Part shown: piece after piece, positions 9,415 to 16,178 of the stretch
Position numbering within the stretch: the first letter of the stretch is position 1
How the letters are laid out: the number at the start of each line of letters is the position of its first letter
Assembly (NCBI RefSeq): GCF_003611695.1
Contig: NZ_RAWE01000022.1
Coordinates: 1-64,000, forward strand
DNA from: Corallococcus carmarthensis
GTDB lineage: Bacteria; Myxococcota; Myxococcia; Myxococcales; Myxococcaceae
Direction of reading: 5' to 3'
DNA length: 64,000 bases
Notes under the pieces: model-generated
What the model was told of the DNA's origin: nothing
Databases searched by the model: none
The model's input: the letters and a program-made list of their open reading frames with translations, nothing else
Program-made: the position numbers and the translations under genes

Positions 9415-9618
9415 TTACTTCCCTCCCCGCTGCTGCATCTCACGCCAGGCCAGGAGCCGCGCCGGGTCGAACCGCAGTGAACCGCCCACCTTGAAGCTGG
9501 GAACGCTGCCCTCTGCCGCGAGGCGGTAGAGCGTCTTCTCGCTGATGGCGAGGAACTGGGCGGCACGCCGCACGTCCCACGCGTCCTGCATCTGGCCGTT
9601 GCTGACTTCGCTGTTCAT
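9415..9618 (-). CDS. xis: excisionase-family helix-turn-helix protein
   Basis: A 67-residue protein with the AlpA/MerR-like winged-helix pattern of excisionase-family DNA-binding proteins: 'WDVRRAAQFLAISEKTLYRL' then GSVPSFKVGGSLRF and LLAW. The start ATG has GGGAGAAG upstream. It ends two bases before the integrase start, so the genes are translationally coupled. In phages such proteins direct integrase towards excision. A palindromic operator candidate (9668-9693) lies 50 bases upstream and may control the pair. Confidence 0.85.
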   Translation of the reverse strand: MNSEVSNGQMQDAWDVRRAAQFLAISEKTLYRLAAEGSVPSFKVGGSLRFDPARLLAWREMQQRGGK

Positions 9619-9667
9619 CGACTTCTCCCACCGCCTGCGGCACTGAACGAAGGATTAGGTTTGAAGT

Positions 9668-9693
9668 GTGACAACAACCTGAAAGGTTGTCAC
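9668..9693. promoter_or_regulatory. operator-like palindrome, copy 1
   Basis: The core CAACCT-GAA-AGGTTG (9675-9689) is a perfect 6+3+6 palindrome, flanked by GTGACAA to the left and TCAC to the right, which extends the dyad with a 3-base offset. The same core, with GAG in the centre, occurs at 12386-12400. A repeated palindrome in front of xis-int and in front of an early gene suggests a binding site for a prophage regulator. Confidence 0.5.
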
Positions 9694-9982
9694 CCGGGCC
9701 GCACGGTGCCTGGACTGGAGAACCAGCCAGGGTACGCGCGCGTAGAGCAACTGCCGCGCCAGTTCAGGGTTTAAGCGCGGAGGGGGCGCTTCTCGTCAGC
9801 GCCAGTTCGAGTCCTCGACGACAGCGCACCGCCCCCGGCACGCGAGGGCTGAGCCTCGACGTGGGGAGCGCGAGCGACGGAGGTGCCATGCATGGACGCA
9901 CCGTCCGAGCCTGTGGATCCTGTGCGTGGGGAGCGAAGCGGCGCTGCGTGCGATGACGTCCCATGGCGACCCCAAAACAGGC

Positions 9983-10011
9983 CCCGCTGGTGCCTAGAGA
10001 ACACCAGCGGG
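9983..10011 (-). terminator. strong hairpin, probable leftward terminator
   Basis: A perfect 10-base-pair stem CCCGCTGGTG (9983-9992) with CACCAGCGGG (10002-10011) and a 9-base loop. Read leftward it is followed within five bases by TTTT, giving a plausible intrinsic terminator for the leftward genes at 10194-11532. Confidence 0.5.
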
Positions 10012-10153
10012 AACCCGCGGACACACCTGCAGCACCATCACGTGGTTACAGGGCCCTATCACCGGCCAGACCATCACGACCAACCGGTGAATTCTGTGGT
10101 GAAGCTTTGGGATGCCCGCCGTCTCTAGGTCAGCGGGTGCTGCGGTACTGCTT

Positions 10154-10168
10154 CAGTAATCGTTACTG
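10154..10168. promoter_or_regulatory. small palindrome
   Basis: CAGTAA-TCG-TTACTG is a perfect 6+3+6 palindrome, 25 bases downstream of the stop of the kinase-like gene. It has the same geometry as the two CAACCT palindromes but a different sequence. It could be a protein-binding site; no function is shown. Confidence 0.3.
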
Positions 10169-10193
10169 CTGGTGCGACTGAAAAGCAAGTCGA

Positions 10194-11165
10194 CTACTTC
10201 GAGATCGAGCGCGAAGCGCCGTCTTCCGGCTCCGCCTTCACCGGCGCGTAACACCCGCCCTTGTACTCGTAGAGGTCATCAGGACACGGCGGAGCGTCCT
10301 CAACATCCGCCTTCACCCAGCAACCGCCGTTGATCTCCTTCTGACTTCCGCGGCAGGGCGGCCTGCGCTGCACCTTGAAGGGCCGGGACGGCATGTCGCG
10401 AGCGATGAAGGGAGACACCTCGCTGACGAGGAGCACAGGCGCCTCGATCTCTTCGACCGCAGTCTGCCCAACGCCATTGGCCAGGACGGTGGACTCAGGC
10501 GTCTGGAGCTCCGCGACAACCGTGCTGGGAGGCTCATTGGATGGCGCGTGCTGGCGCTGCGGCCAAATGAGGTTGCCAAGAAACGCCGCAACGAGCAGTC
10601 CGAGCGCAGCGTCCTTCCAGTGCTGGACGACGAACGCCCTGCCCCTGTTCGCATGACGTCGCGCCAAGCCACGCCAGCGCTGTGCCCGGGTGAGCGGCGG
10701 TGACAACAGGTGCTCACGCAGCTCCGGCGCCCCCATGGCGCGGTCCAGAAGCTTCGGAAGATCCTCGCTCACAGCTACCAACTCCTCGTGCACCTTGGCG
10801 GTAGCCGCCGCGTGCGGCAGTCGCACCTGGAGCGCGCGGAACGCGGGGGAGTCGGAGGACGTCCAGGTGACCTCGAGGGACGCGCTGGGAAACTGCTCCA
10901 GCACTTCCTCCGGCGTTGTCTGGAGGAGCTGCGACTCCTCAACCTCCGGCCTGACGACGATGGCTGGCAGTCCCGTTTGGACGTGGCGCGCCAGGAAGAC
11001 GTCACCCTGCTCCGTCCGGCGCTCAATGCACCGGCTCAGGTGGTACTGCCCCACACGGCCGGTCTGCCGGCCCTCGTTGGCGCGCGGCTCTCCCGGACTC
11101 GCACCACCACCTCCGCGCGCCCGCTGAGACGCACCACCGCCCCGGCTATTCACACCGCTGCCCAT
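10194..11165 (-). CDS. truncated kinase-like membrane protein lacking the catalytic core
   Basis: A 323-residue protein if started at ATG 11165; a longer frame to 11309 would overlap the regulator gene. After a Gly-rich start, 'VGQYHLSRCIERR' and 'GDVFLARHVQTGLPA' resemble the N-lobe of myxobacterial Ser/Thr kinases, but there is no HRD, DFG or APE. One membrane helix (AALGLLVAAFLGNLIW) follows. The C-terminus has the Cys pairs typical of myxobacterial kinases: PCRGSQKEINGGCWVK and PPCPDDLYEYKGGCYAPV. It therefore looks like a kinase with its catalytic core deleted, or a dedicated pseudokinase. It follows the RHH gene on the same strand. Confidence 0.6.
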   Translation of the reverse strand: MGSGVNSRGGGASQRARGGGGASPGEPRANEGRQTGRVGQYHLSRCIERRTEQGDVFLARHVQTGLPAIVVRPEVEESQLLQTTPEEVLEQFPSASLEVTWTSSDSPAFRALQVRLPHAAATAKVHEELVAVSEDLPKLLDRAMGAPELREHLLSPPLTRAQRWRGLARRHANRGRAFVVQHWKDAALGLLVAAFLGNLIWPQRQHAPSNEPPSTVVAELQTPESTVLANGVGQTAVEEIEAPVLLVSEVSPFIARDMPSRPFKVQRRPPCRGSQKEINGGCWVKADVEDAPPCPDDLYEYKGGCYAPVKAEPEDGASRSISK

Positions 11166-11238
11166 CGCGCACTCTCGCTCGCCTGCCTGGAGGGGACTCC
11201 AGCGACCTGACTCTACGGCGTTTCCCTGACTCTCCGGG

Positions 11239-11532
11239 CTACTTCTTCGGCGACCGTCCGCGGCGCGGGGCTTCATGAGGCTCCGGCGTCGTCGAAGCCA
11301 GCGCGTCACTCTGCTCCGCCTTCTTCTCGCGGTAGTCGGCGATGGCCCAGCGGAGGAAGTGCTCGCACACGTCGCTGATCGTCCGCTTCTTCTCGGTTCC
11401 GCTCTCGACCTCAGCGATCTCCCTCAGCTCCTCCCACATCGACTCAGGGAGATAGACCGTGGAGCCCTTCTTCTTCTCTTCAGGCGGGGGAAACAGCGGC
11501 ATGGGGCGCTCACTTTCGACGGCTCTCTGCAC
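11239..11532 (-). CDS. ribbon-helix-helix type DNA-binding protein
   Basis: A 97-residue protein whose core, GSTVYLPESMWEELREIA followed by RTISDVCEHFLRWAI, fits a ribbon-helix-helix regulator: a short strand and two helices. The tail is charged. Start GTG at 11532 is supported by AAAGGAGG six bases upstream. It is transcribed leftward away from a long AT-rich palindrome (11604-11647), so it probably regulates itself and the divergent rightward early genes. The RHH call rests on pattern only. Confidence 0.6.
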   Translation of the reverse strand: MQRAVESERPMPLFPPPEEKKKGSTVYLPESMWEELREIAEVESGTEKKRTISDVCEHFLRWAIADYREKKAEQSDALASTTPEPHEAPRRGRSPKK

Positions 11533-11582
11533 TGCTGGCCTCCTTTCGTATGCGTCGGTCGCAGTTCGGTCAACGACGCAAA

Positions 11583-11611
11583 GATGTAGTCGCCAAGAAC
11601 TCCAACGTCAA
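11583..11611 (-). promoter_or_regulatory. candidate promoter of the RHH gene
   Basis: Reading leftward, TTGACG (11611-11606) is separated by 17 bases from TACATC (11588-11583). The -35 box is good and the -10 box weak. The -35 overlaps the outer arm of the 11604-11647 dyad, so a protein bound there would block it. Confidence 0.4.
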
Positions 11612-11647
11612 ACTTGCACTAAACTAAATTTAGTTTAGATTGACGTT
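11604..11647. promoter_or_regulatory. AT-rich divergent operator with nested palindromes
   Basis: An inner perfect 20-base palindrome, CTAAACTAAA followed by TTTAGTTTAG (11619-11638), lies inside outer arms AACGTCAA (11604-11611) and TTGACGTT (11640-11647). It stands in the 100-base gap between the leftward RHH gene and the rightward early genes, and is strikingly AT-rich for this DNA. It is a likely regulator binding site, possibly for the adjacent RHH protein. Confidence 0.6.
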
Positions 11648-11707
11648 CATTGAGGCGGACGGACGGGGCTCCACACGGGAGAGGGCGGATGGGCGGGCGC
11701 GAGTCGG

Positions 11708-11836
11708 GTGGCCGACGAGGACGCCAGCAGGAGCAGCACGGACACCAGCGAGTCAGGGCAGGCGAAGCGCGCGAAGGCGAAGCAGCTGTGCAACTCGGGG
11801 CACGCGGTGCCCCAGAAGGAGGAGTGCCGTGGCTGA
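11708..11836 (+). CDS. small early protein, hypothetical
   Basis: A 42-residue frame from GTG 11708 with a plausible soluble composition: Ser/Thr-rich start (DASRSSTDTSES), a basic stretch (AKRAKAKQLCNS) and a C-terminus HAVPQKEECRG. Its stop overlaps the next gene by eight bases (GTGGCTGA), as in coupled phage genes. No ribosome site is obvious. No function recognised. Confidence 0.4.
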   Translation: MADEDASRSSTDTSESGQAKRAKAKQLCNSGHAVPQKEECRG

Positions 11837-11999
11837 GAAGAAGACGAAGGCGCCGCGCGAGGTGCTGCGCGCCTACTTCGATGAGCACGAGGTGGAGCCG
11901 GAGGTTCTGCGCGCGTGGCAGGAGCTGGACACCACCATTGGAGGCGTGGCGCTCCGCATGGAGGATGACGTCGCTCGGCTGAAGGGCGGCGCGAAGTAA
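11829..11999 (+). CDS. small acidic early protein, hypothetical
   Basis: A 56-residue helical acidic protein (REVLRAYFDEHEVEPEVLRA). The GTG start at 11829 is preceded by AGGAGGAG at good spacing and is preferred to a long upstream extension of poor composition. It overlaps the preceding small gene and shares its stop with the next start (TAATG). Function unknown. Confidence 0.6.
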   Translation: MAEKKTKAPREVLRAYFDEHEVEPEVLRAWQELDTTIGGVALRMEDDVARLKGGAK

Positions 12000-12352
12000 T
12001 GCCCCTGCACGAGCTGGCCGAGGCGCTCACCGTCCTCGCTCGTGAGGGCTGGACGCCGCCGGACCGCGACGCGGCGAGCCTCGCGCAACAGGTGCGCGAG
12101 CTGGAGGCGCAGCAGGCCCAGACGCAGGAGGCGCTGCAGGCCGTCGAGTACCTCCAGGAGGCGTGCGAGCCCGACGGCACCGACGCCACGCGCGAGCGGT
12201 GGCTGCGCCTCCAGCGCCGCGTCACCAGTTCGCGACTCCAGTTGGCCCGCCTCAACGAGGCGGAGGTGTATCTGCGCGCGGAGTTGGAGCGCCAGGTGTG
12301 GCTCGCGCAGCACCTTCGCGCGCGGGCCGAGTCGCAGCGGGCCGCCGCGTAG
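11999..12352 (+). CDS. coiled-coil early protein, hypothetical
   Basis: A 117-residue protein, almost entirely helical: 'ASLAQQVRELEAQQAQTQEA' followed by a second helix rich in Arg and Glu. Its ATG overlaps the stop of the upstream gene (TAATG), so it belongs to the same early operon. No family recognised. Confidence 0.65.
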   Translation: MPLHELAEALTVLAREGWTPPDRDAASLAQQVRELEAQQAQTQEALQAVEYLQEACEPDGTDATRERWLRLQRRVTSSRLQLARLNEAEVYLRAELERQVWLAQHLRARAESQRAAA

Positions 12353-12385
12353 CACGTCAGACCTCATTGGCAAGACGAAGGCATT

Positions 12386-12400
12386 CAACCTGAGAGGTTG
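12386..12400. promoter_or_regulatory. operator-like palindrome, copy 2, overlapping a ribosome site
   Basis: CAACCT-GAG-AGGTTG repeats the palindrome at 9675-9689 with one central base changed. It lies two bases before the TTG start of the next gene, and its right arm includes GAGAGG, which would be that gene's ribosome-binding site. Protein binding, or folding of the hairpin in RNA, could both block translation. Confidence 0.5.
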
Positions 12401-12402
12401 CA

Positions 12403-12612
12403 TTGCCGAATGGACGCCGCTCCCCCTGCCCCGCCTACGCCGAGCACCCGGACAGAAGCTGGGTGCTGTGCGAGCGCGAGTATGGACACGAGGGACGGCA
12501 CCGGTGTCGGGACATGGAGTGGGACTGCCTCACCCCGGAGGACGAGGTGCAGGCCGAGTTGCGAGAACTGCTGCGCCAGGCCGAGCAGGCCGCAGGCGAG
12601 CACTACGAGTAG
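12403..12612 (+). CDS. small Cys/His-containing early protein
   Basis: A 69-residue protein from a TTG start with CPAYAEHPDRSWVLCEREYGHEGRH: paired Cys and an HEG.H motif, a layout found in small phage proteins that may bind zinc. The C-terminal half is an acidic helix. It sits directly downstream of the palindrome at 12386 and 12 bases before the ERF gene. Confidence 0.55.
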   Translation: MPNGRRSPCPAYAEHPDRSWVLCEREYGHEGRHRCRDMEWDCLTPEDEVQAELRELLRQAEQAAGEHYE

Positions 12613-12624
12613 GAGCGGACGGCA

Positions 12625-13422
12625 ATGACGGGCACCAACACAACCACGGGCACCGCGGAGAAACCGCCGGAGCGCAGCTTGGTGCGCAAGCTGGCCGAGG
12701 TCATGGGCGAGGTGGAGCGCGTCCCGAAGTCAGGGCGCAACGACTTCCACCGCTACGACTACGCGACCGAGGCAGACATCGTCTCGGCCGTTCGGAAGGC
12801 CATGGCGGACCGCGCCCTCATGCTGATTCCCTCCGTGGTGAAGACGGAGTGGCGCGAGGTGGAGCGCAACAAGGGCGGCAAGGACCGAATCGCAACGCTG
12901 ACCGTGCGCTTCACACTGACCGACGGCGACAGCGGCGAAGAGCGGTCGTTCGAGGTGCTCGGCGAGGGGCAGGACCAGGGCGACAAGGCCACGTACAAGG
13001 CGCTCACCGGAGCGGTGAAGTACGCCTTGCTCAAGCTCTTCCTGATTCCCACTGGCGATGACCCGGAGGATGACGGGCAAGGCCAAAGCCAGCAGTCCCA
13101 GCGCGGAAGCCAGCAGCGCCCTCGTCAAGCAATGGACGACGGACCGCCCCCTCAGCGCACGGGTGCCCCGGCTCCTCGCACTACTCCTCGGAGTGGAGGT
13201 GCCGACGACGTCGCCGCCGCCATCGTCTCTGAAGCCGAGCAGGTGACCAAGGAGGAGTTCCCCGCGCTCTACGGGCGTGCACAAGGCCTCCCCAAGGGGA
13301 GCAAGGCTCGGGAGGTGGCGGGCGAAGCCGTGAAGGCCTCCGCAAAGCGCCTGGGCTTCTCTGCCAAGCAGGTTGCCGCCATGCAGAAGCCGGTGGGACG
13401 CGAGCCCGGCGCGGAGGGCTGA
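12625..13422 (+). CDS. erf: ERF-family single-strand annealing protein
   Basis: A 265-residue recombinase of the ERF superfamily, which anneals single DNA strands in phage recombination. The core, residues 15-150, contains the motifs KSGRNDFHRYDYATEADIV, DGDSGEERSFEVLGEGQDQGDKA and 'YKALTGAVKYALLKLFLIP' before GDDPE, which are diagnostic of ERF proteins. A Gln/Pro-rich linker and a smaller C-terminal domain follow. ATG at 12625 has GGAGCGGAC upstream. It lies in the rightward early operon. Confidence 0.9.
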   Translation: MTGTNTTTGTAEKPPERSLVRKLAEVMGEVERVPKSGRNDFHRYDYATEADIVSAVRKAMADRALMLIPSVVKTEWREVERNKGGKDRIATLTVRFTLTDGDSGEERSFEVLGEGQDQGDKATYKALTGAVKYALLKLFLIPTGDDPEDDGQGQSQQSQRGSQQRPRQAMDDGPPPQRTGAPAPRTTPRSGGADDVAAAIVSEAEQVTKEEFPALYGRAQGLPKGSKAREVAGEAVKASAKRLGFSAKQVAAMQKPVGREPGAEG

Positions 13423-13424
13423 CC

Positions 13425-13670
13425 GTGCGCCGCTGCCGCCCGCGCAAGCCGTCCTCCGAAGTCGTTCGGCACCGGTCCAACCGGGCCGAGTACTTCGCGG
13501 GCCTGCGCGCACTGCGCGGCGAACAGCAGGAACTGCCAGCGCCGCGCCAACTCGACGTACGCGTGGACTGCTGCGCGAAAGCAACCATCCAGGACTGCGC
13601 GTGTGGTGGCTCGCGCGTCTGCCCGGACCATGGCGGCCCGGTGTGCTTCGGGAAGTTCAGCCACGACTGA
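13425..13670 (+). CDS. small Cys-rich protein, hypothetical
   Basis: An 81-residue protein with a basic N-terminus and a Cys-rich C-terminus (DCCAKATIQDCACGG then CPDHGGPVC), suggesting metal binding. The GTG start lies two bases after the erf stop. It is the last clear gene of the early operon. Function unknown. Confidence 0.55.
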   Translation: MRRCRPRKPSSEVVRHRSNRAEYFAGLRALRGEQQELPAPRQLDVRVDCCAKATIQDCACGGSRVCPDHGGPVCFGKFSHD

Positions 13671-13742
13671 TTGCGCAGCACCGCGCGTTCCGACAGCCGC
13701 ATCACGCGGCCCGGGCCGATCTCCTAGCGCGCGGGGTTGCAA

Positions 13743-13765
13743 CCCGGTGGCATTGGGCCACCGGG
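13743..13765. terminator. hairpin after the early operon
   Basis: A perfect nine-base-pair stem CCCGGTGGC/GCCACCGGG with a five-base loop, 73 bases after the last early gene. No T-run follows, so this may be a weak terminator or an RNA structure. Confidence 0.4.
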
Positions 13766-13949
13766 CCTTGTCGGTGGAGCGGCCAGCACAACACCTGGCT
13801 GGACGGAGCGTTCCACCTCACCCCGCGCGGCATAGGGCCTCGCGGGGCCTCTCACGGCGCTGGCGTTGAGCGCTGCCCGGCGAGGGCGGTCCCCACTCCC
13901 GTCCTCGCCGGGTCCTTCTCTCGCAGTGCCACCACAAGAGGCCGTCCTC

Positions 13950-14330
13950 ATGAACGAAGTCGTCGCAGCGATCATCCTTGGCGTGTTCCCCACAGCCCCG
14001 CAGAAGCGAAAGCTTGAGAAGTTGCGCGGTCCGGACGGTGAGTTCGTGGGCTTCCCACTCAAGGACGTCCCCTCCTTCATTGATGGCTCCACGACCGGAA
14101 GCGGTGTGCCCGCCGCCCTCGGCATCCCCGTGGCCATCGCGAACAGGTTCAAGGAGGCCCCCGGCGCCGTGGACCTTCCCGTCTGTCGCGTCGAGGACTT
14201 GTCCAAGGTGCTGAAGAAGCCGCTGGCCTTGGCGACGAAGCGGTGGAAGCAACTCGCGAAGTGGGCTTCCGCGAATGGCGTGGAACTCGGAGAGCCATCG
14301 CTGATCCTCGGACACATCAACAGAGGCTGA
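13950..14330 (+). CDS. hypothetical protein
   Basis: A 126-residue protein starting at ATG 13950 with AAGAGG eight bases upstream. The first 15 residues are hydrophobic (VVAAIILGVFP) and the rest is a small soluble domain with PKDVPSF-like and LPVCRVEDL segments. No family recognised. It is rightward, between the early operon and the lipoprotein gene. Confidence 0.55.
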   Translation: MNEVVAAIILGVFPTAPQKRKLEKLRGPDGEFVGFPLKDVPSFIDGSTTGSGVPAALGIPVAIANRFKEAPGAVDLPVCRVEDLSKVLKKPLALATKRWKQLAKWASANGVELGEPSLILGHINRG

Positions 14331-14383
14331 GCCCCACGAGCAACACCGCGCCACCACCTAGCGCGCGCAACACCAGCAGCACC

Positions 14384-14451
14384 TGCCGATGACGGGGCGA
14401 GGGCCCCCGCTGGACGTCCCAGCGCTCCCGGTTCGAGTCCGGCGTCGGCAA
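14384..14451 (+). ncRNA. tRNA-like cloverleaf, possibly degenerate
   Basis: TGCCGAT (14384-14390) pairs with GTCGGCA (14444-14450) as an acceptor stem, followed by a discriminator A. A T-arm with loop TTCGAGT has four of five pairs, and an anticodon-like arm CGCTG/CAGCG holds a seven-base loop GACGTCC. However, the position corresponding to the invariant U33 is A, the D-arm is poor, and the total is only 68 bases. It could be a decayed phage tRNA gene or a coincidence of GC-rich sequence. Confidence 0.3.
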
Positions 14452-14486
14452 CTCCGTCCAGCCGCAACACCAATCCCCGGAGTCGT

Positions 14487-15620
14487 ATGTCTTTCTCCCC
14501 GCGTCTTATCGCGCTGGCACTCGTGTGCCTCGTCGCGTGCAGTTCCAGCGAGTACAGCACCCGTGGTGAGTCCGAAGCGAAGCCCCGCGCGGACACGGCT
14601 GGCGTCATCCTCTTCGGCCTCCCGTCCTTTCCCAAAAACATGCAGAGCTACTGCCGCAACAGTTCGGACACGGCGATGACCAACTACGAGGCCAAGCGGG
14701 GGGCCATCCCCGACGACCTCGTCAAGTGCACCTCCGTCCATCTCCAGGCGGATTGCCTACGCGCAGCCCTCGCAAAGCACAGCTCCAACTGGAGCGGCGC
14801 CGACGAGGCCTGGGAGGCACGCTTCCCGGCTGCTGACTGGGACAACCTTCCCAACACCGCCTACGCGGATGCCGAGGATGCATTGGACAATGCGGAGGAC
14901 ACGCATCCGGCGTGCAAGGGCAAAGGGGTGGCGTTGAGGGCCGGAGCCATCGTCGGACACATCCTCGCCGGAGCCGGCACCGCAGACGGCAAGCCCTTGG
15001 ACTGGACCGCACACAAGAGCCCCGCCCGGGCGGCCACGTTCGACTTCGAGTCGTTCATCCCCGCCCGGGCTGCTGACTTCGGCGCCCCTCGCGAGGCGCA
15101 GGAGGTCTGGACAGCTTGGCGCAACGAAGCCATCACCGAGGCCCGCTCGGCGGCCGCCAACGCATACCTCGCACAGAAGGAGGGGCGGCTCGACGTGGAC
15201 GGCGCGAAGTGCTTCGTGTGGACCCGCTTCTCCCGTGCCTCCGGTGGGAGCATGAGCCTGATTGATGCCCGAGCCATCGCGCTGGGGGAGAAGATCCGGA
15301 AGGTCCCCATCAACGCGCCGGCCTGGGTGAAGGCCACGTCGAACAAGATCCAGGATGAGGCCGAGGAGAAGTGCGACGACTCGGACAACATCGGCGTCAA
15401 ATACATGAACCGCATCGAGAGTGACGCGCGGCTGGCGGCACTTCGCTCCGAGGCGGACGCAGCCATGATGGGAATGCTGAGGTTCGTCAACAACGCGAAG
15501 ATATTCGTGGAGGCTGCCGCGACTGGTGGACTGAGCCCCGCGAACCTCCCTCTACCGTTCCTCGGCGGGGACCTCGTCGAGAAGTACCGCCCCCACAAGG
15601 GCTACGACGGCCCGCTGTAG
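14487..15620 (+). CDS. lipoprotein, hypothetical
   Basis: A 377-residue protein with a lipoprotein signal (IALALVCLVAC, then SSSEYS), so membrane-anchored and exported. The mature part is mixed helical with scattered cysteines (SYCRNSSD, VKCTSVHLQADC, HPACKG, AKCFVW, EEKCDD), suggesting disulfides. No catalytic motif seen. It is a rightward accessory gene of the prophage; phage lipoproteins often act in superinfection exclusion, but nothing here proves that. Confidence 0.65.
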   Translation: MSFSPRLIALALVCLVACSSSEYSTRGESEAKPRADTAGVILFGLPSFPKNMQSYCRNSSDTAMTNYEAKRGAIPDDLVKCTSVHLQADCLRAALAKHSSNWSGADEAWEARFPAADWDNLPNTAYADAEDALDNAEDTHPACKGKGVALRAGAIVGHILAGAGTADGKPLDWTAHKSPARAATFDFESFIPARAADFGAPREAQEVWTAWRNEAITEARSAAANAYLAQKEGRLDVDGAKCFVWTRFSRASGGSMSLIDARAIALGEKIRKVPINAPAWVKATSNKIQDEAEEKCDDSDNIGVKYMNRIESDARLAALRSEADAAMMGMLRFVNNAKIFVEAAATGGLSPANLPLPFLGGDLVEKYRPHKGYDGPL

Positions 15621-15767
15621 GCACTGATGTGGCTGGCCAGCGAGAGCGAGGCCGCCGCGACTCCGAAGCACTTCAAGTACCGAGCGGGCGGCACAGCGCG
15701 GGCCGCCCGCCCGCTTCCCGCGCGCCGTCACGACGGCGGCGCGATCACCCCCAACAACGAGACGAAA

Positions 15768-16178
15768 GTGGCGACGAAGACGGAGACGAAGAGCAGTGGT
15801 GGCCTGCTGGAGCTGGCAGAGAGGCTGGAGGAGGTCGCGCAGCTGCTGCGTGACACTGTGGCGAAGCTGGGTGGCGTGGTGACGTCCGCGCCCGCGGCGA
15901 AGGCGCCCCTGGCGAGCGCGGCCAAGCCGTCGAAGCCCGGCACGGCGAAGGCGGCGCAGGAGGACGGCACGCGCGTGTGCGCCATCAAGGGCTGCGGCAA
16001 GCCCAGCCGGACGAAGGGCTACTGCGCGGCGCACTACCAGAAGCTGCGCAACCTGGAGAAGACGAAGCGGCGTCCGGCGGACTGGGTGGACGACGCGAAG
16101 CCGAACACGGTGGAGGACGTCCTCCTGCCGCGCGGCCGCGCCGCCTCGAAGGCGCTGGCGGAGGCGAGCGCCCAATGA
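15768..16178 (+). CDS. small zinc-ribbon protein of myxobacterial 'vegetative protein' type
   Basis: A 136-residue protein from GTG 15768 (ATKTETKSSGGLLELAER). After an acidic helix and an Ala/Lys-rich linker comes CAIKGCGKPSRTKGYCAAHY, a CxxxxC...CxxH zinc-binding motif, then an EDVLLPRGRAA end. Proteins of this plan recur in myxobacterial genomes; their role is unknown. The frame extends upstream to 15627 but that part is of poor composition. Its stop overlaps the next start (ATGA). Confidence 0.6.
   Translation: MATKTETKSSGGLLELAERLEEVAQLLRDTVAKLGGVVTSAPAAKAPLASAAKPSKPGTAKAAQEDGTRVCAIKGCGKPSRTKGYCAAHYQKLRNLEKTKRRPADWVDDAKPNTVEDVLLPRGRAASKALAEASAQ

Larger units (their letters stand above)
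9619..10193. other. intergenic region upstream of xis-int
   Basis: About 575 bases without a convincing gene; short open frames have atypical composition. It holds three dyads listed separately: an operator-like palindrome (9668-9693), a hairpin (9983-10011) and a small palindrome (10154-10168). This is the likely promoter region of the leftward xis-int pair and the terminator region of the genes to its right. Confidence 0.6.

Noticed and set aside
9687-10190. Short rightward frames upstream of the kinase-like gene
   Set aside because: No start signals, odd composition and they cross the hairpin and palindromes of the regulatory region.
12042-13061. 339-codon rightward frame
   Set aside because: Arg-rich shadow over the coiled-coil early gene and erf.
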